Source: Manihot esculenta (Eukaryota > Streptophyta > Magnoliopsida > Malpighiales > Euphorbiaceae). Taken from it: a stretch of 64,000 nt of DNA. The notes beneath the pieces were generated by a model. It was not told the DNA's origin. It worked only from the letters and a program-made list of their open reading frames with translations, and made no database searches. The position numbers and the translations under genes are program-made. The stretch lies in NCBI RefSeq assembly GCF_001659605.2, contig NC_035161.2, positions 39,265,956 to 39,329,955 on the forward strand, written 5' to 3'. Below, in pieces: positions 33,291 through 44,544 of this stretch. Each line of letters begins with the position of its first letter. The first letter of the stretch is position 1.

Positions 33291-34079
33291 TAGCACATAA
33301 ACATCACATAACAATAAGGCACATGCATCACTCATGGCATTAACCAGATGGACGCAACACCCTATACTAGTGGACATAATTTCCTATTGTGCTTGACCAC
33401 CTCTAGCCTCTATTGTAACAGCCCGGAAACCGATACCCCTCTGTAACGGCTCCAAACTGCTCGGCGCTAGGATCCAGATCGGCTTAAGGCCGCCTAGACC
33501 CGTAGCAAGCCTGCTACTGAACTCTGGGTACCTGCTCAATCCCATACATGAGCCAACTAAACACTAGCTTTGAAAACCTTTTCTGTAAAACTACCAGGCT
33601 TAACCTTAAAATCACAGCCTTCAAGGCTGACACCAGTGAGAGAGCTTCCAACACCCTCCATGGCCGGTCAAAGGGGCTTAAATAGGTGGCCAACCGCCTT
33701 TCCTTCGGCTGCCGAAACTGCATGCAAAATCATGCAACATTCGGCGGCCTAACGTGAAGTTTAGGAAGCCGAACCTATAGCACTTTCGGCAGCCGAACAT
33801 TACCTTCGGCGGCCGAACCTGCATTCTGCCTCCTTGGTCTTTTCTCTTCAAAACTCATTCCCTTTCCTTTCAAAACCATAAAACATGGAAAAACATGGTA
33901 GAAAACCTTGGAGAACACTGCAGTTTACCCTTGCAATACCCCTCCAAAACGAATCCGACATCCGAGATTCCACCGGACGGTAGGAATTCCGATGCCTGCA
34001 CGAGCCGGGTATTACATCTATGAGCCCGACACTGTCTCTATAGGTCCGATCATGTGAACCTAGGGCTCTGATACCAATC
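33291..34079 (-). other. E1 leader and primer-binding site, interrupted by a solo LTR
   Basis: Positions 33291-33408 and 34022-34079 together match the E4 leader (60765-60949). The primer site TGGTATCAGAGC is on the minus strand at 34065-34076, next to the minus-strand LTR piece that starts at 34080. Confidence 0.7.
33414..34016 (-). mobile_element. shortened solo LTR in the E1 leader
   Basis: Has the complete termini of the chromovirus LTR (plus strand TGTAACAGCCCGG ... CGGGTATTACA) but is only 603 bp instead of about 2150, with the middle deleted. TCTAT duplicated at 33409-33413 and 34017-34021 shows a genuine insertion. Several TTCGGC palindromes remain (33725-33825). Confidence 0.82.
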
Positions 34080-34828
34080 TGTAACGACCCCAAAATGGAC
34101 CGTCACCGGCGCTAGGATTCAGGTCGGCTTAAGGCCGCCAGAACCCGTAGCAAGCCTGCTATACTCTCTGTGTACCTGTAACGCTCATACATGATCATAC
34201 ATTTTCTGTGAAAATAAAAACTCTTTTCTGAACCAAGGCTTAACCTGTGCATGCACTATCTCTGTACTCTGTACTCTGTACTCTGTACCCCTGACTAGAG
34301 CTTGCTCTAGATGGGTTCACGCATACCTGTTAAGCCTGGTTGTTCACATACAGTAAAACATATATACATATACTGATCATGTATAGAACAAACATCACTA
34401 AGTCAAGCACATTTCTAACTGTATACACAACTATTACATCTCTTTAATATTACATGTCCACTCTAAGCTATTACACGTCTCTTTACTCTTTCTGTACTCA
34501 GTAGATCTCCTCTGTATACTGTACACTGAACCTGCAAAACTGGGGTTAAGGGAGTGGGATGAGCTCTATAGCCCAGTGAGTAGAACAGTAAAACAAGTCA
34601 TTAACACATGCTCTTATGAAATGCATCAAACCACAGATAATCCACATCAAGGGTAAACCTGTCACCACATAGCCCCGGTAACTCTGTGCCAGGGCGTAGA
34701 ATCAAGCACCTGGTCTTCCAGAGATAGTGCATGCACAGGTTAAGCCTTGGTTCAGAAAAGAGTTTTTATTTTCACAGAAAATGTATGATCATGTATGAGC
34801 GTTACAGGTACACAGAGAGTATAGTAGG
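34080..34828. repeat. E1 head-to-head LTR pieces (inverted repeat)
   Basis: Positions 34080-34716 are LTR in minus orientation (as E4 60950-61580). The sequence then switches, within CTTCC|AGAGATAG, to the same LTR type in plus orientation up to 34828. As a result 34171-34270 and 34725-34826 are inverted copies of about 100 bp with a 450-bp loop. The plus piece continues at 53262 after the E2 insertion. Confidence 0.75.
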
Positions 34829-36971
34829 TGTAATACCCGGCTCGCATCCGGCCTCGGAATTCCTGTAGTCTGGTGGAATCTCGGGTGTCGGAACCCTCGA
34901 GAAGGGTAATACATATGTTTTCTTATGTATTTTGACTTGTTTTAAGGTTTTCAATATAAAGGAAAATGAGTTTTTGAAAGAAAAGAGCCAAGGGAGAAAA
35001 TGGCAAGTTCGGCCACCGAAGGTGACTTTCGGCCGCCGAACCTTGCATGGTTTCGGATTCACGTTTGGCCGCCGAAGGTGGTCTGGCCAGCCACCTATAA
35101 AAGGGCGCCAAGTCGGTGGAAGGATGATATTTTGCTTCCATCGTCAGCTAGAGGTGAGTCCAACACCCTCCCTAGTTGACTTTCATGATCTTGCCCAATC
35201 TTGTAAGGTTTTGAAGAGTTTTCATGTGTTTTTGAAGGTTTTGAGAGTTTTGAGCAAAAGAACCAAGTTTTGAAGTTTGGAGAGTTGTGAGGAGATTTCT
35301 CCATATCTCCACGTTAGGATCACTTGATCTCTTGTTGGGAAGAGGTAAGTCAAGATCCAGAACCTCTTTTACTGATTTTTGAAGGTTTTATGGGAGTTGT
35401 ATGGATAGTATGCATGAATAGGGTTTTGGTTGCGGTTTTACCTGATTTTGTGTTTAAGCCTGTTTAAGAGTTGGTTGATATGTTTCTTGGGGGTATAAGT
35501 GAGTTTTAGGCCCTTTTATGCATGTTTTATGGTAGGTACTAGTTGAGAGTAGTTGATATGCATGTTGGGTCAGTTTGGGGGAAAGGTTTGCATGAAACAG
35601 AGCAGGGTTCTGCCCAACGGGCAAAACCAGGTTCGGCCGCCGAAGGAAGGTTCGGCCGTCGAACCCCTTATGGAGGCAGTTTCGGCTGCCAAAGCTTGCC
35701 CCCGAAAGCTAGGCTTTCGGTTTAGAAAGCGACTTTCGGCCGCCGAAAGAGGGCGTTCGGCCACCGAAAGTGTGTGAGTTTCGTCTCTGGATGAGACCTT
35801 CGGCCGCCGAAGGTGCCGCCGAACATGCATGAGTTTCATCTCTGGAGAGGGGTTTCGGCCGCCGAACCTGCCGCCGAAAGTGCCCTGTCCAGCTTTCTTT
35901 TGCATGTTTTATGTGATTGTTTGGGGATCTTTTAGAGGGTTTTTGGGGAGTTTCTTAGAGCAGTTCTTGAGTTAGTTTGGTCCCTCATTTGAGTCCACCT
36001 GTGTAGGTACGGACCAGAGGAACCCCAGAGAGCAGCAGTGAGCACTGCTTCAGAACCTGCAGAGTTAGTACAGAGTCAGCCAGAGGTGAGCGGAACTTCT
36101 CTTTTCAGAACTAAACTGCTTTGAGCATATGTCATGCATCATAAAATTATAGTAGGATGTTTGCATTAGTTTCACGAAGATGATGCATTGCATAATACGA
36201 TGTGTATGAGGCTGTGGATAGACCAAGGTGACTCCAATAGCCCAAGCTCTGTTATAAGACCTGGCCGGGCCAGGCAGCCATCTGTAGGTAAGACCTGACG
36301 AGATCAGGCAGCAGAGATAGTAAGACCTGGCTGGGCCAGGCAGGCAGAGTTGTAAGACCTGGCCGGGCCAGGCAGATTGAGATTGTAAGACCTGGCTAGG
36401 CCAGGCATCCTTTCAGTGGGATTTTTGGTGGTTATGTCTATCCCTGAGATGATGTGATGTAGTGCATTCCATGAGATCATGTTTTCCAATTACGGTTTAT
36501 CGTTCTGCTCATTGGGCTTGTATAGCTCATCCCTCTCCCCTATTCCCCCAGGTGTGCAGGTTCAGAGTCCAGAGGGAGTCCAGCAGGGTTTGCAAGAAGA
36601 AGAGTTATGTAAGCGCTAGTGTGGACATGTACATGTAAAGAGATAATGTATAGTGTGTAGCTTTGTGCTTGACTGATAAGAGTTGTAATCCCCTTTTGGT
36701 ATACACATGATCAGGTTATGTATGTTTTCTTTTATTGTAATGAATATGAGAAAACCAGGCTTAACATTATGAGTTGGTAGATCAGAAATAGTGCATGCAC
36801 AGGTTAAGCCCTGGAGGAAAGAAAAGTTTTAATGGTTTGACAGAAAATGTATGATCATGTATGGAATTTCACAGGTACACAGACAGTATAGCAGGCTTAC
36901 TACGGGTCCCGGCGACCTTAAGTCGATCTGGATCCTAGTGTCGATAGCAGTTCGGTTTCCGGGCTGTTACA
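34829..36971 (+). repeat. E2 5' LTR (2143 bp)
   Basis: Starts TGTAATACCCGGCTCGCATC and ends CCGGGCTGTTACA. TATA box TATAAAA at 35096-35102. About ten TTCGGCNGCCGAA-type palindromes lie at 35005-35080 and 35630-35880. Five short repeats with CCTGGCC...GGCCAGG stems lie at 36256-36408. Confidence 0.9.
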
Positions 36972-36974
36972 GAT

Positions 36975-36986
36975 TGGTATCAGAGC
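36975..36986 (+). promoter_or_regulatory. E2 primer-binding site (initiator tRNA-Met)
   Basis: TGGTATCAGAGC, three bases after the 5' LTR, matches the 3' end of plant initiator tRNA-Met, the usual primer of chromoviruses. Confidence 0.9.
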
Positions 36987-37084
36987 CCTAGGTTCACATG
37001 GTCGGACCTATAGAGATAGAGTTGGGCCTAGATAGATGCTAGTGGGTCAAGCACAATAGGCAAACATGTCCACTAGGATAGGAT

Positions 37085-39275
37085 TGTAATACCTGGCTTG
37101 AGTCCGGCATCGGAATTCCTGTAGTCCGGTGGAATCTCGGGTGTCGAAATCCTCGAGAAGGGTAATACCTATGTTTTCATGTGTGTTTTCAGAGTTTTGA
37201 ATGTGTTAAATTGTTAACGGAAAAGAGTTTTTGAATGAAAAGCAATAAGGGAGAAATGCTAATGTTCGGCTGCCGAAGGTCACTTTCGGCCGCCGAACCT
37301 TGCATGGTTTCGGAGTCACGTTCGGCTGCCGAAGGTGGTCTGGCCAGCCACCTATAAAAGGGCCAAAGGTCGGTGAGAGGAGGGTATTTTCTCCTCCACT
37401 TGCAGCCAAAGGTGAGCCAAAACCTTCTCACGTTGACTTTGATGAGTTTTTAGTTTTCCTTCAAATCGTTCAAAGTTTTGAAGGTTTTTATGTTTGTTTT
37501 GAAGGTTTTAAGCAAAAGAGCAAAGTTTGGAAGTTTGGAGCTTTGGAAGCTTGGTTCTTCATAACTCCACGTTGGGATCGTCTAATCTCTTGTTTGGAAG
37601 AGGTAAGAGAAGATCCTGACCTTCCTTTCTTGATTTTGGAAGGTTTTATGAAGTTTGTATGGGTAGTATGCATGTTTAGGTTTAGGTGAGGTGTTTGATG
37701 ATCTTTGAGTTGCAGCATGTTTAAGTGTTGTTAGCTATGTTTGTTTGGGGTTTTAGGATAGTTTGAGACCCCTTTGTGCATATCTATGTGTATATGCTAG
37801 TTGGGAGTAGTTGATATGCATGTTGTAGGTTTTTGGGCAAAGTTTACATGAAACAGAGAAGGGTTCTGCCCTTCGGGCAAAACCAGGTTCGGCCGCCGAA
37901 CCCCTTGTGGAGGCAGTTTCGGCTGCCAAAGGTTGCCCCCGAAAGCTAGGCTTTCGGTTTAGAAAGGGACTTTCGGCCGCCGAAAGAGGGAGTTCGGCCG
38001 CCGAAAGTGTGTGAGTTTCGTCTCTGGACGAGACCTTCGGCCGCCGAAGGTGCCGTCGAACATGTATGAGTTTCGTCTCTGGAGAGGGGTTTCGGCCGCC
38101 GAAAGTGCCTTGTCCAGCCTTCCTTTGCATGTTTTATGTGATTGTTTTAGGATCTTTTAGAGGGTTTTTGGGGGAGTTTGCAGAGATGTTCTTGAGTTAG
38201 TTTGGTCCCTCATTTGAGTCCACCTGTGTAGGTACGGACCAGAGAAATCAGGGAGGTCAGCAGTGAGTCCAGTGTCAGAACCTGCAGAGTCAGTTCAGAG
38301 AAAGCCAGAGGTGAGTGGAACTTAACTTAATGTTTTAATATGAGACCTGAATATTTTATCATGCTTCATGCATCATGAATATACGATAGGGTGAGTGCAT
38401 TAGTGTACACGAATATGACGCATTGCATCTATCCTTGTACTTGGCATGGCTCCTTGTACATTGCTTCTATGAGATGGCACGGACTTCGTGAGGATTCATT
38501 AGCCCTCAGAGGAAAGACCTGGAACAGCCCTACGGGGACCAGGCACAAAGACCTGGAACAGCCCTACGGGGACCAGGCACAAAGACCTGGAACAGCCCTA
38601 CGGGGACCAGGCACGTGGTACTCCGGTACCCCTGTGAGCTCCTTTGTGGGCTAGATAGAGATAGAGGGAATTTTGATCCGTCCGGTCGAGGTGATGTGAT
38701 TACTTGTGATGTGATGCATTCCATGAGAGCATGTTTTATCACCTGTTTATTTTATGACTATTCTACTCACTGGGCTATAGTAGCTCATCCCTCTCCCCTA
38801 ACTCCAGCTGTGCAGGTTCAGAGGTCAGAGGGAGGTCAGCAGGGTACAGGAAGAGTACTGTTGTAATAGCTAGTGTGGACATGTAAATGTATAGAGATAG
38901 TGTATATGTACATGTACAGGGTATAGAATGGTGCTTGACTTATAAGAGTTGTAATCCCTTTGTGGAGTCACATGATCAGTTTATGTATGTTTATATCTTG
39001 TTGTATGTTTATGAGAAAACCAGGCTTAACATTGTGAGTTTTATCCGCCTAGAGCAATGAGGAGCTCTAGTAGGGATTGGTAGAGAACAGAGATAGTGCA
39101 TGCACAGGGTAAGCCTTGGAATGAAGAAAAGTTTTATGTTTTTACAGAAAATGTATGATCATGTATGGGATTTCACAGGTACACAGACAGGATAGCAGGC
39201 TTACTACGAGTCCCGGCGACCTTAAGTCGATCTGGATCCTAGTGCCAGTAGCAATTCGGTTTTCGGGCTGTTACA
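37085..39275 (+). repeat. E3 5' LTR (2191 bp)
   Basis: TGTAATACC...GTTACA. TATA box TATAAAA at 37353-37359. Three 34-bp tandem units (AAAGACCTGG...GGACCAGGCAC) at 38513-38614. Palindromic TTCGGC motifs at 37265-37340 and 37885-38105. Confidence 0.92.
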
Positions 39276-39278
39276 GAT

Positions 39279-39290
39279 TGGTATCAGAGC
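39279..39290 (+). promoter_or_regulatory. E3 primer-binding site (initiator tRNA-Met)
   Basis: TGGTATCAGAGC three bases after the 5' LTR, identical to the E2 and E4 sites. Confidence 0.9.
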
Positions 39291-39516
39291 CTTAGGTTCA
39301 CATGATCCGACCTATAGAGATAGAGATAGCGTTGGGCTCATAGAGGTTTACTGGGTCAAGCACCATAGGCAAACATGTCCATTAGGATAGGATGTCAGTC
39401 CTGTCTATATGATGATGTGAAATGCCATGATTCATACATGTGCATTATTTGATATGTGATGTATGCTGATATGTTGTTTCTGTGCTTTGTTATATGCTGT
39501 TTTCCAGAGAGGTAAG

Positions 39517-42500
39517 ATGCGAGGAACTCGTCGATCCGCGAGATTGACTGGAGTCCCACCTGTAAGTGAGGGTACAGCTGCTCGTCCACCTGCCTTGCCA
39601 AGGGCAAGATCTCATAGGTCAAGCAGGGAAGGAACGTCACGAGACCCTAGAAGGTCTTTTGACGAGAGCAGAAGGGGAGTAAGCAGAGGGGGAAGGTTAG
39701 GAGAAGAAAGAGTTGCTATGGAGGAGGCTCAGAGTAGAGATGTCAGTATGGGGGTAGGAAGGTCAGAAGAAGGTATGGGGGAGTCCCAGGGAGGCGCTCA
39801 GGCCTCGGGGTTTGGCTATTCACCCTTTCCACAGGGCCTCGGGGATCCGATGGGAGGCACGTCGGATTACTCCAGCTTTGCCCCATATCCACCCTACATG
39901 CCATATATGCCCTATCCTTCCTTTTATCCACCATATCATATGTATCCACCCCCACTTTTTCATCCAAGTCCAGCACAGCCTGAAGCAAGAGAAACAGTTC
40001 CTCCACCACCACCACCTGAACCAGTAGCCCCTGTTGTTGAAGCACAACCCAGTTCGTCAGGGGGCAATAAGGTGAAAATGACCGAGTACTTAAAGTTGGA
40101 TGCTCCTAAGTTCAATACGGGAGATGATCCCTTTGAGTATCTCAGTGCAGTCAGAATGATAACAAGTGAGTTGGGAGCAGATGAGAGCAGGGCTATTGAG
40201 ATGGCAGGGTTCACATTAAAGTGTAAGAAAGCTAGAGAATGGTTTAAGAACTATGTGGACCCCAGAATTAACAGTATGACATGGGAAGAGTTCGCTAATG
40301 AATTTGCTAGGTGGGCTTTTCCTGACAGTTCCAGGGAGCTAAAGATTGTGGAGTTTGAGCAATTGAGACAGACGGAAGAGATGAGCATGGATGAGTATAC
40401 AGATAAGTTCCTGGAATTGTTACCATATGTCGGTCAGGCACATGATACGGATCTGAAGAAGGCAAAGAGATATGCCACAAGGCTTCATCCCAGGTATTTC
40501 TCTTTGATTCTTCATGCGGAGAAGGAGAGTTTCCACTCCATTGTGGATGCTGCTAGAAAGATGGAGGCCAGTGCCATAAGTTAAGGTGTAGTCAAGGCAC
40601 AATCTTCTGGTGTTAAACCAGGTTCCTCCTCACAGAGTACAGCAAGTGCAAGCAAAAAGCGATGGGAGAAATTCAGAGGAAAGAGAGGCAAGTTTTGGAA
40701 CAGGATTAAGACGGGTTTGAGAATGAGTAGCGGCGCCAGCTCTGGCACAGATCTTCCAGTTTGCAATAGGTGTGGGAGACAGCACAAAGGAGCTTGTTTG
40801 TTGGGATCTACAGCCTGCTATAGATGTGGGCAGGAGGGACATTATGCACGAGAATGTCCTCAGGCGACGTTGGTTGCACCATCCCAGCAAATGAGCACGG
40901 GCAGTGTAGTGCAGCCAGTAGCTTCAGCCATACCACCGAGCAGTGGCAGAGGAAGAGGAAGAGGGGCAGCCTCTTCATCAGGGATGGGTTCCCGAGGTGC
41001 AGGTCCGTCAGCCCCAGCACGGATTTTCACCCTGACTCAGCAGGAGGCAGACACTTCGAACACAGTGGTGTCAGGTAATCTCATCATTGGGTGTTCAGAG
41101 GTGTATGCTTTAATGGACCCCGGTGCTTCTCACTCTTTCATTTTTTTTAGAGCCGCAGAGAGATTGGGGTTGATTGTATCTGAGTTAGTGTGTCCTCTTT
41201 AGGTCAGTGGACCCAAATGTGATCCATCTTTGGCAGAGTCAGTCTGTCGGTTCAGTCCAGTGTGCATAGAGAGTAGATACCTTCCAGCTGACCTGGTGGT
41301 TCTAGAGTTGACAGATTTTGATGTCATTCTAGGGATGGATTGGTTATCTACGTATAATGCTACTCTGAACTGTAGAGATAAGATAGTCAGTGTCAGAGAC
41401 CAGGATGGGTCAGAGTGTGTCTTCAGAGGAGACAAGAGAGGGACACCTAGGGGTTTGATATCAGCCCTCCAGGCGCGTAGGATGTTGAGGAAGGGGTGTC
41501 AGGGGTTCCTAGCTTATGTGAGAGAGCTAGACAGTCAGGTTAGGGAACCATCCGCAGTACCAGTTGTTAGAGAATTCACAGATGTGTTTCCTGAAGAGCT
41601 TCCAGGACTACCACCTGATAGGGACATAGAGTTCGAGATAGAGTTGATGCCCGGTGCTAGACCGATCTCTATTCCTCCCTACCGGATGGCACCAGTAGAG
41701 CTGAGAGAGTTGAAAGACCAGTTACAGGATTTGGTAGCAAAAGGTTTCATCTGCCCGAGTACCTCCCCTTGGGGTGCTCCATTACTGTTTGTCAGAAAGA
41801 AGGATGGACCACTTAGACTTTGTGTCGACTACAGACAGTTGAACAAAGTCACGATCAAAAACAAGTATCCTTTACCCAGGATTGATGATCTATTCGACCA
41901 GCTGTCAGGAGCAGGTTATTTTTCGAAGATAGATCTAAGATCAGGATACCACTAGTTGAAGATTAGAGAAGGAGATGTATCCAAGACTGCTTTCAGGACC
42001 AGATATGGGCATTATGAGTTCCTAGTAATGCCGTTCGGTTTAACTAACGCCCATGCAGCATTCATGGATCTCATGAACAGGGTGTTCAGGGAGTACCTGG
42101 ATCGTTTTGTGATCGTCTTTATAGATGATATCTTAGTGTACTCCAGGAATGCAGAAGAGCATGCCCATCATCTGCGGATAGTGCTTCAGACCTTGAGAGA
42201 GCATGGCTTGTATGCCAAGTTCTCCAAGTGCGAGTTCTGGCTAAGGAGCATTGCCTTTTTGGGACATGTCGTATCAGAAGAAGGCATAGCAGTAGATCCC
42301 AAGAAGGTAGAGGCAGTAGCCAACTGGCCTACACCCACGACAGTGACAGAGATCAAGAGTTTTCTGGGTTTGGCAGGCTACTATCGGAGGTTCGTTCAGG
42401 ACTTTTCAAAGATAGCTGCTCCTATGACCAGACTGACCAGGAAGAATCAGAAGTTCGTATGGACAGAAGATTGTGATGAGAGTTTTGAAGAGTTGAAGAG

Positions 42501-44460
42501 ATGGTTAACTTCAGCACCGGTGTTAGCTTTGCCGATCAGTGAGGAAGATTTCACAGTGTTCTGTGATGCATCCCGAGTGGGATTAGGTTGTGTGTTAATG
42601 CAGAAGGACAGAGTGATAGCTTATGCTTCTAGACAGCTGAAGAAGCACGAGCTTAACTATCCGACACACGATCTTGAGATGGCAGCTGTTATCTTTGCAC
42701 TTAAGATGTGGAGGCATTACCTCTATGGGGTAAAATGTGAGATCTATACGGATCATAAGAGCCTGCAGCACATCTTAAGTCAGAGAGAGTTAAACTTGAG
42801 GCAGAGACGGTGGGTAGAATTGCTCAGTGATTATGATTGCAAGATCCAGTATCATCCGGGTAAGGCGAATTTTGTAGCTGATGCCTTAAGCCGGAAGTCC
42901 CTTGGCAGTTTATCCCACATTGCAGTAGAGAGAAGACCGGTGGTGAAGGATTTCTACAAGCTCGTGGAAGAAGGGCTACAGTTGCAGTTATCTGGTACAG
43001 GTGCTTTGATTGCACAGATGAGAGTTACACCAGTGTTTCTAGAGCAAGTGGCTCTGAAACAGCACGAAGACCCCGAGTTAGTGAAGATTGCCAGGACTGT
43101 TCAGTCTGGCAACAGTGCAGAGTTCAGATTCGACAGTGAGGGGATTCTTCGGCATGGTAAGAGGTTATGTGTACCAGATGATAGTAGTTTGAAGGAAGAC
43201 ATTATGAGGGAAGCTCATAATGCGAGATATAGTGTTCACCCTGGAGCCACTAAGATGTATCAGGACCTGAGAAGGGTGTATTGGTGGCCAGCGATGAAGA
43301 GGGAAGTGGCAAAGTTTGTGTCAGCCTGCGAGACATGTCAAAGGGTGAAGCTAGAACACCAGAAGCCGGCTGGAATGCTTAACCCACTGCCGATTCCAGA
43401 GTGGAAATGGGAGAATATCGTTATGGATTTTGTAGTGGGGTTACCAGCTACGTCTCACAGACTAGACTCCATATGGGTGATTGTGGACAGATTGACCAAA
43501 CCTGCTCACTTCATTCCAGTTAGGAGTAACTACTCTGTGGACAAATTGGCGCAGGTGTACGTAGAAGAGATAGTGAGGCTGCATGGAGTTCCAGTGTCAA
43601 TAGTCTCAGACAGAGGACCTCAGTTCACCTCCAGATTTTGGCGGAGTCTACAGAATGAAATGGGCACAAGGTTGGATTTCAGCACTGCTTTCCATCCACA
43701 GACAGACGGTCAGTCAGAAAGGACCATCCAAACCATAAAAGATATGCTGAGAATGTGTGTGTTAGACTTTGGCGGTTCTTGGAGGCAGCATCTACCTCTG
43801 GTGGAGTTTGCCTACAACAACAGCCATCATGCTAGCATAGGGATGGCCCCTTACGAAGCTTTGTATGGAAGGAAGTGCCGAACACCTGTTTGCTGGGAAG
43901 AGGTAGGAGAGAAGGCTCTTGCAGGGCCAGAGTTAGTTGAGATTACCAGCAAGTTAGTGCCTATCATCAGAGAAAGGATCAAGACAGCTGTAAGCAGACA
44001 GAAAAGCTATGCAGACATCCGTAGGAAGCAGATAGAGTTCCAAGAGGGGGATATGGTATTGCTAAAGGTGTCTCCGATGAAGGGCGTGGTTCGGTTTGGC
44101 AAGAAGGGTAAACTGGCTCCACGGTACATTAGTCCCTTTGAGCTCTTGCAGAAGGTCAGGAATGTATCATATAAGCTAGATTTACCTGCTTCTATGGAAA
44201 GAATTCACCCGGTATTCCATGTTTCTATGTTGAGGAGGTTTGTGTCAGATCCAGAGAAGGTTCTCAGTGAACCTGAGGTGGAAATCTTAAGTGATCTCAC
44301 CTATGTAGAGCAGCCAGTACGAATCCTAGACACCCAGATCAGAAAGCTGAGAAACAAGGAGATACCAATGGTGAAAGTCCTGTGGAACCACCACAACCTA
44401 GAAGAGTGCACCTGGGAGACTCGGGAGTCCATGCTCCAGCAATACCCATATCTGTTTTGA
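39517..44460 (+). pseudogene. E3 gag-pol with three in-frame stops
   Basis: One reading frame runs from ATG 39517 ([12 protein letters not shown]) to the stop at 44460, interrupted by TAA 40582-40584, TAG 41200-41202 and TAG 41953-41955 but with no frameshift. Order: gag; zinc knuckle [14 protein letters not shown] near 40818; protease DPGAS near 41118; RT with FIDDILVYS near 42118; RNase H with [10 protein letters not shown] near 42558; integrase zinc region and DDE core 43215-43745; and a C-terminal chromodomain (about 44310-44460, [16 protein letters not shown]). Compared with E2 it also lacks nine bases (in frame) after the first stop. Two stops replace Gln codons and one a Trp codon. Dead as a polyprotein, but structurally complete. 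Confidence 0.92.
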
Positions 44461-44531
44461 GGTTAGTTAGTTAGCTTTCCCCTTTTCTTTGTATTATGTT
44501 GTGTTAGGGACATTCGGGGATGAATGTTCTT

Positions 44532-44543
44532 AAGGGGGGGAGA
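44532..44543 (+). promoter_or_regulatory. E3 polypurine tract
   Basis: AAGGGGGGGAGA sits one base before the 3' LTR, the expected place and composition for plus-strand priming. Confidence 0.85.
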
Positions 44544-44544
44544 A

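Noticed and set aside
35543..35905. ORFs within LTRs containing repeated SAAE or RPPK-like peptides
   Set aside because: They are translations of the TTCGGCNGCCGAA palindromes and change frame between copies.
36975..36986. tRNA gene fragment (TGGTATCAGAGC)
   Set aside because: Position right after the LTR shows it is a primer-binding site. No tRNA body is present.
39743..40214. Minus-strand ORFs over the gag regions of E2, E3 and E4
   Set aside because: Antisense shadows of the Pro/Tyr-rich and gag coding sequence, with repeated codons keeping the reverse frames open.
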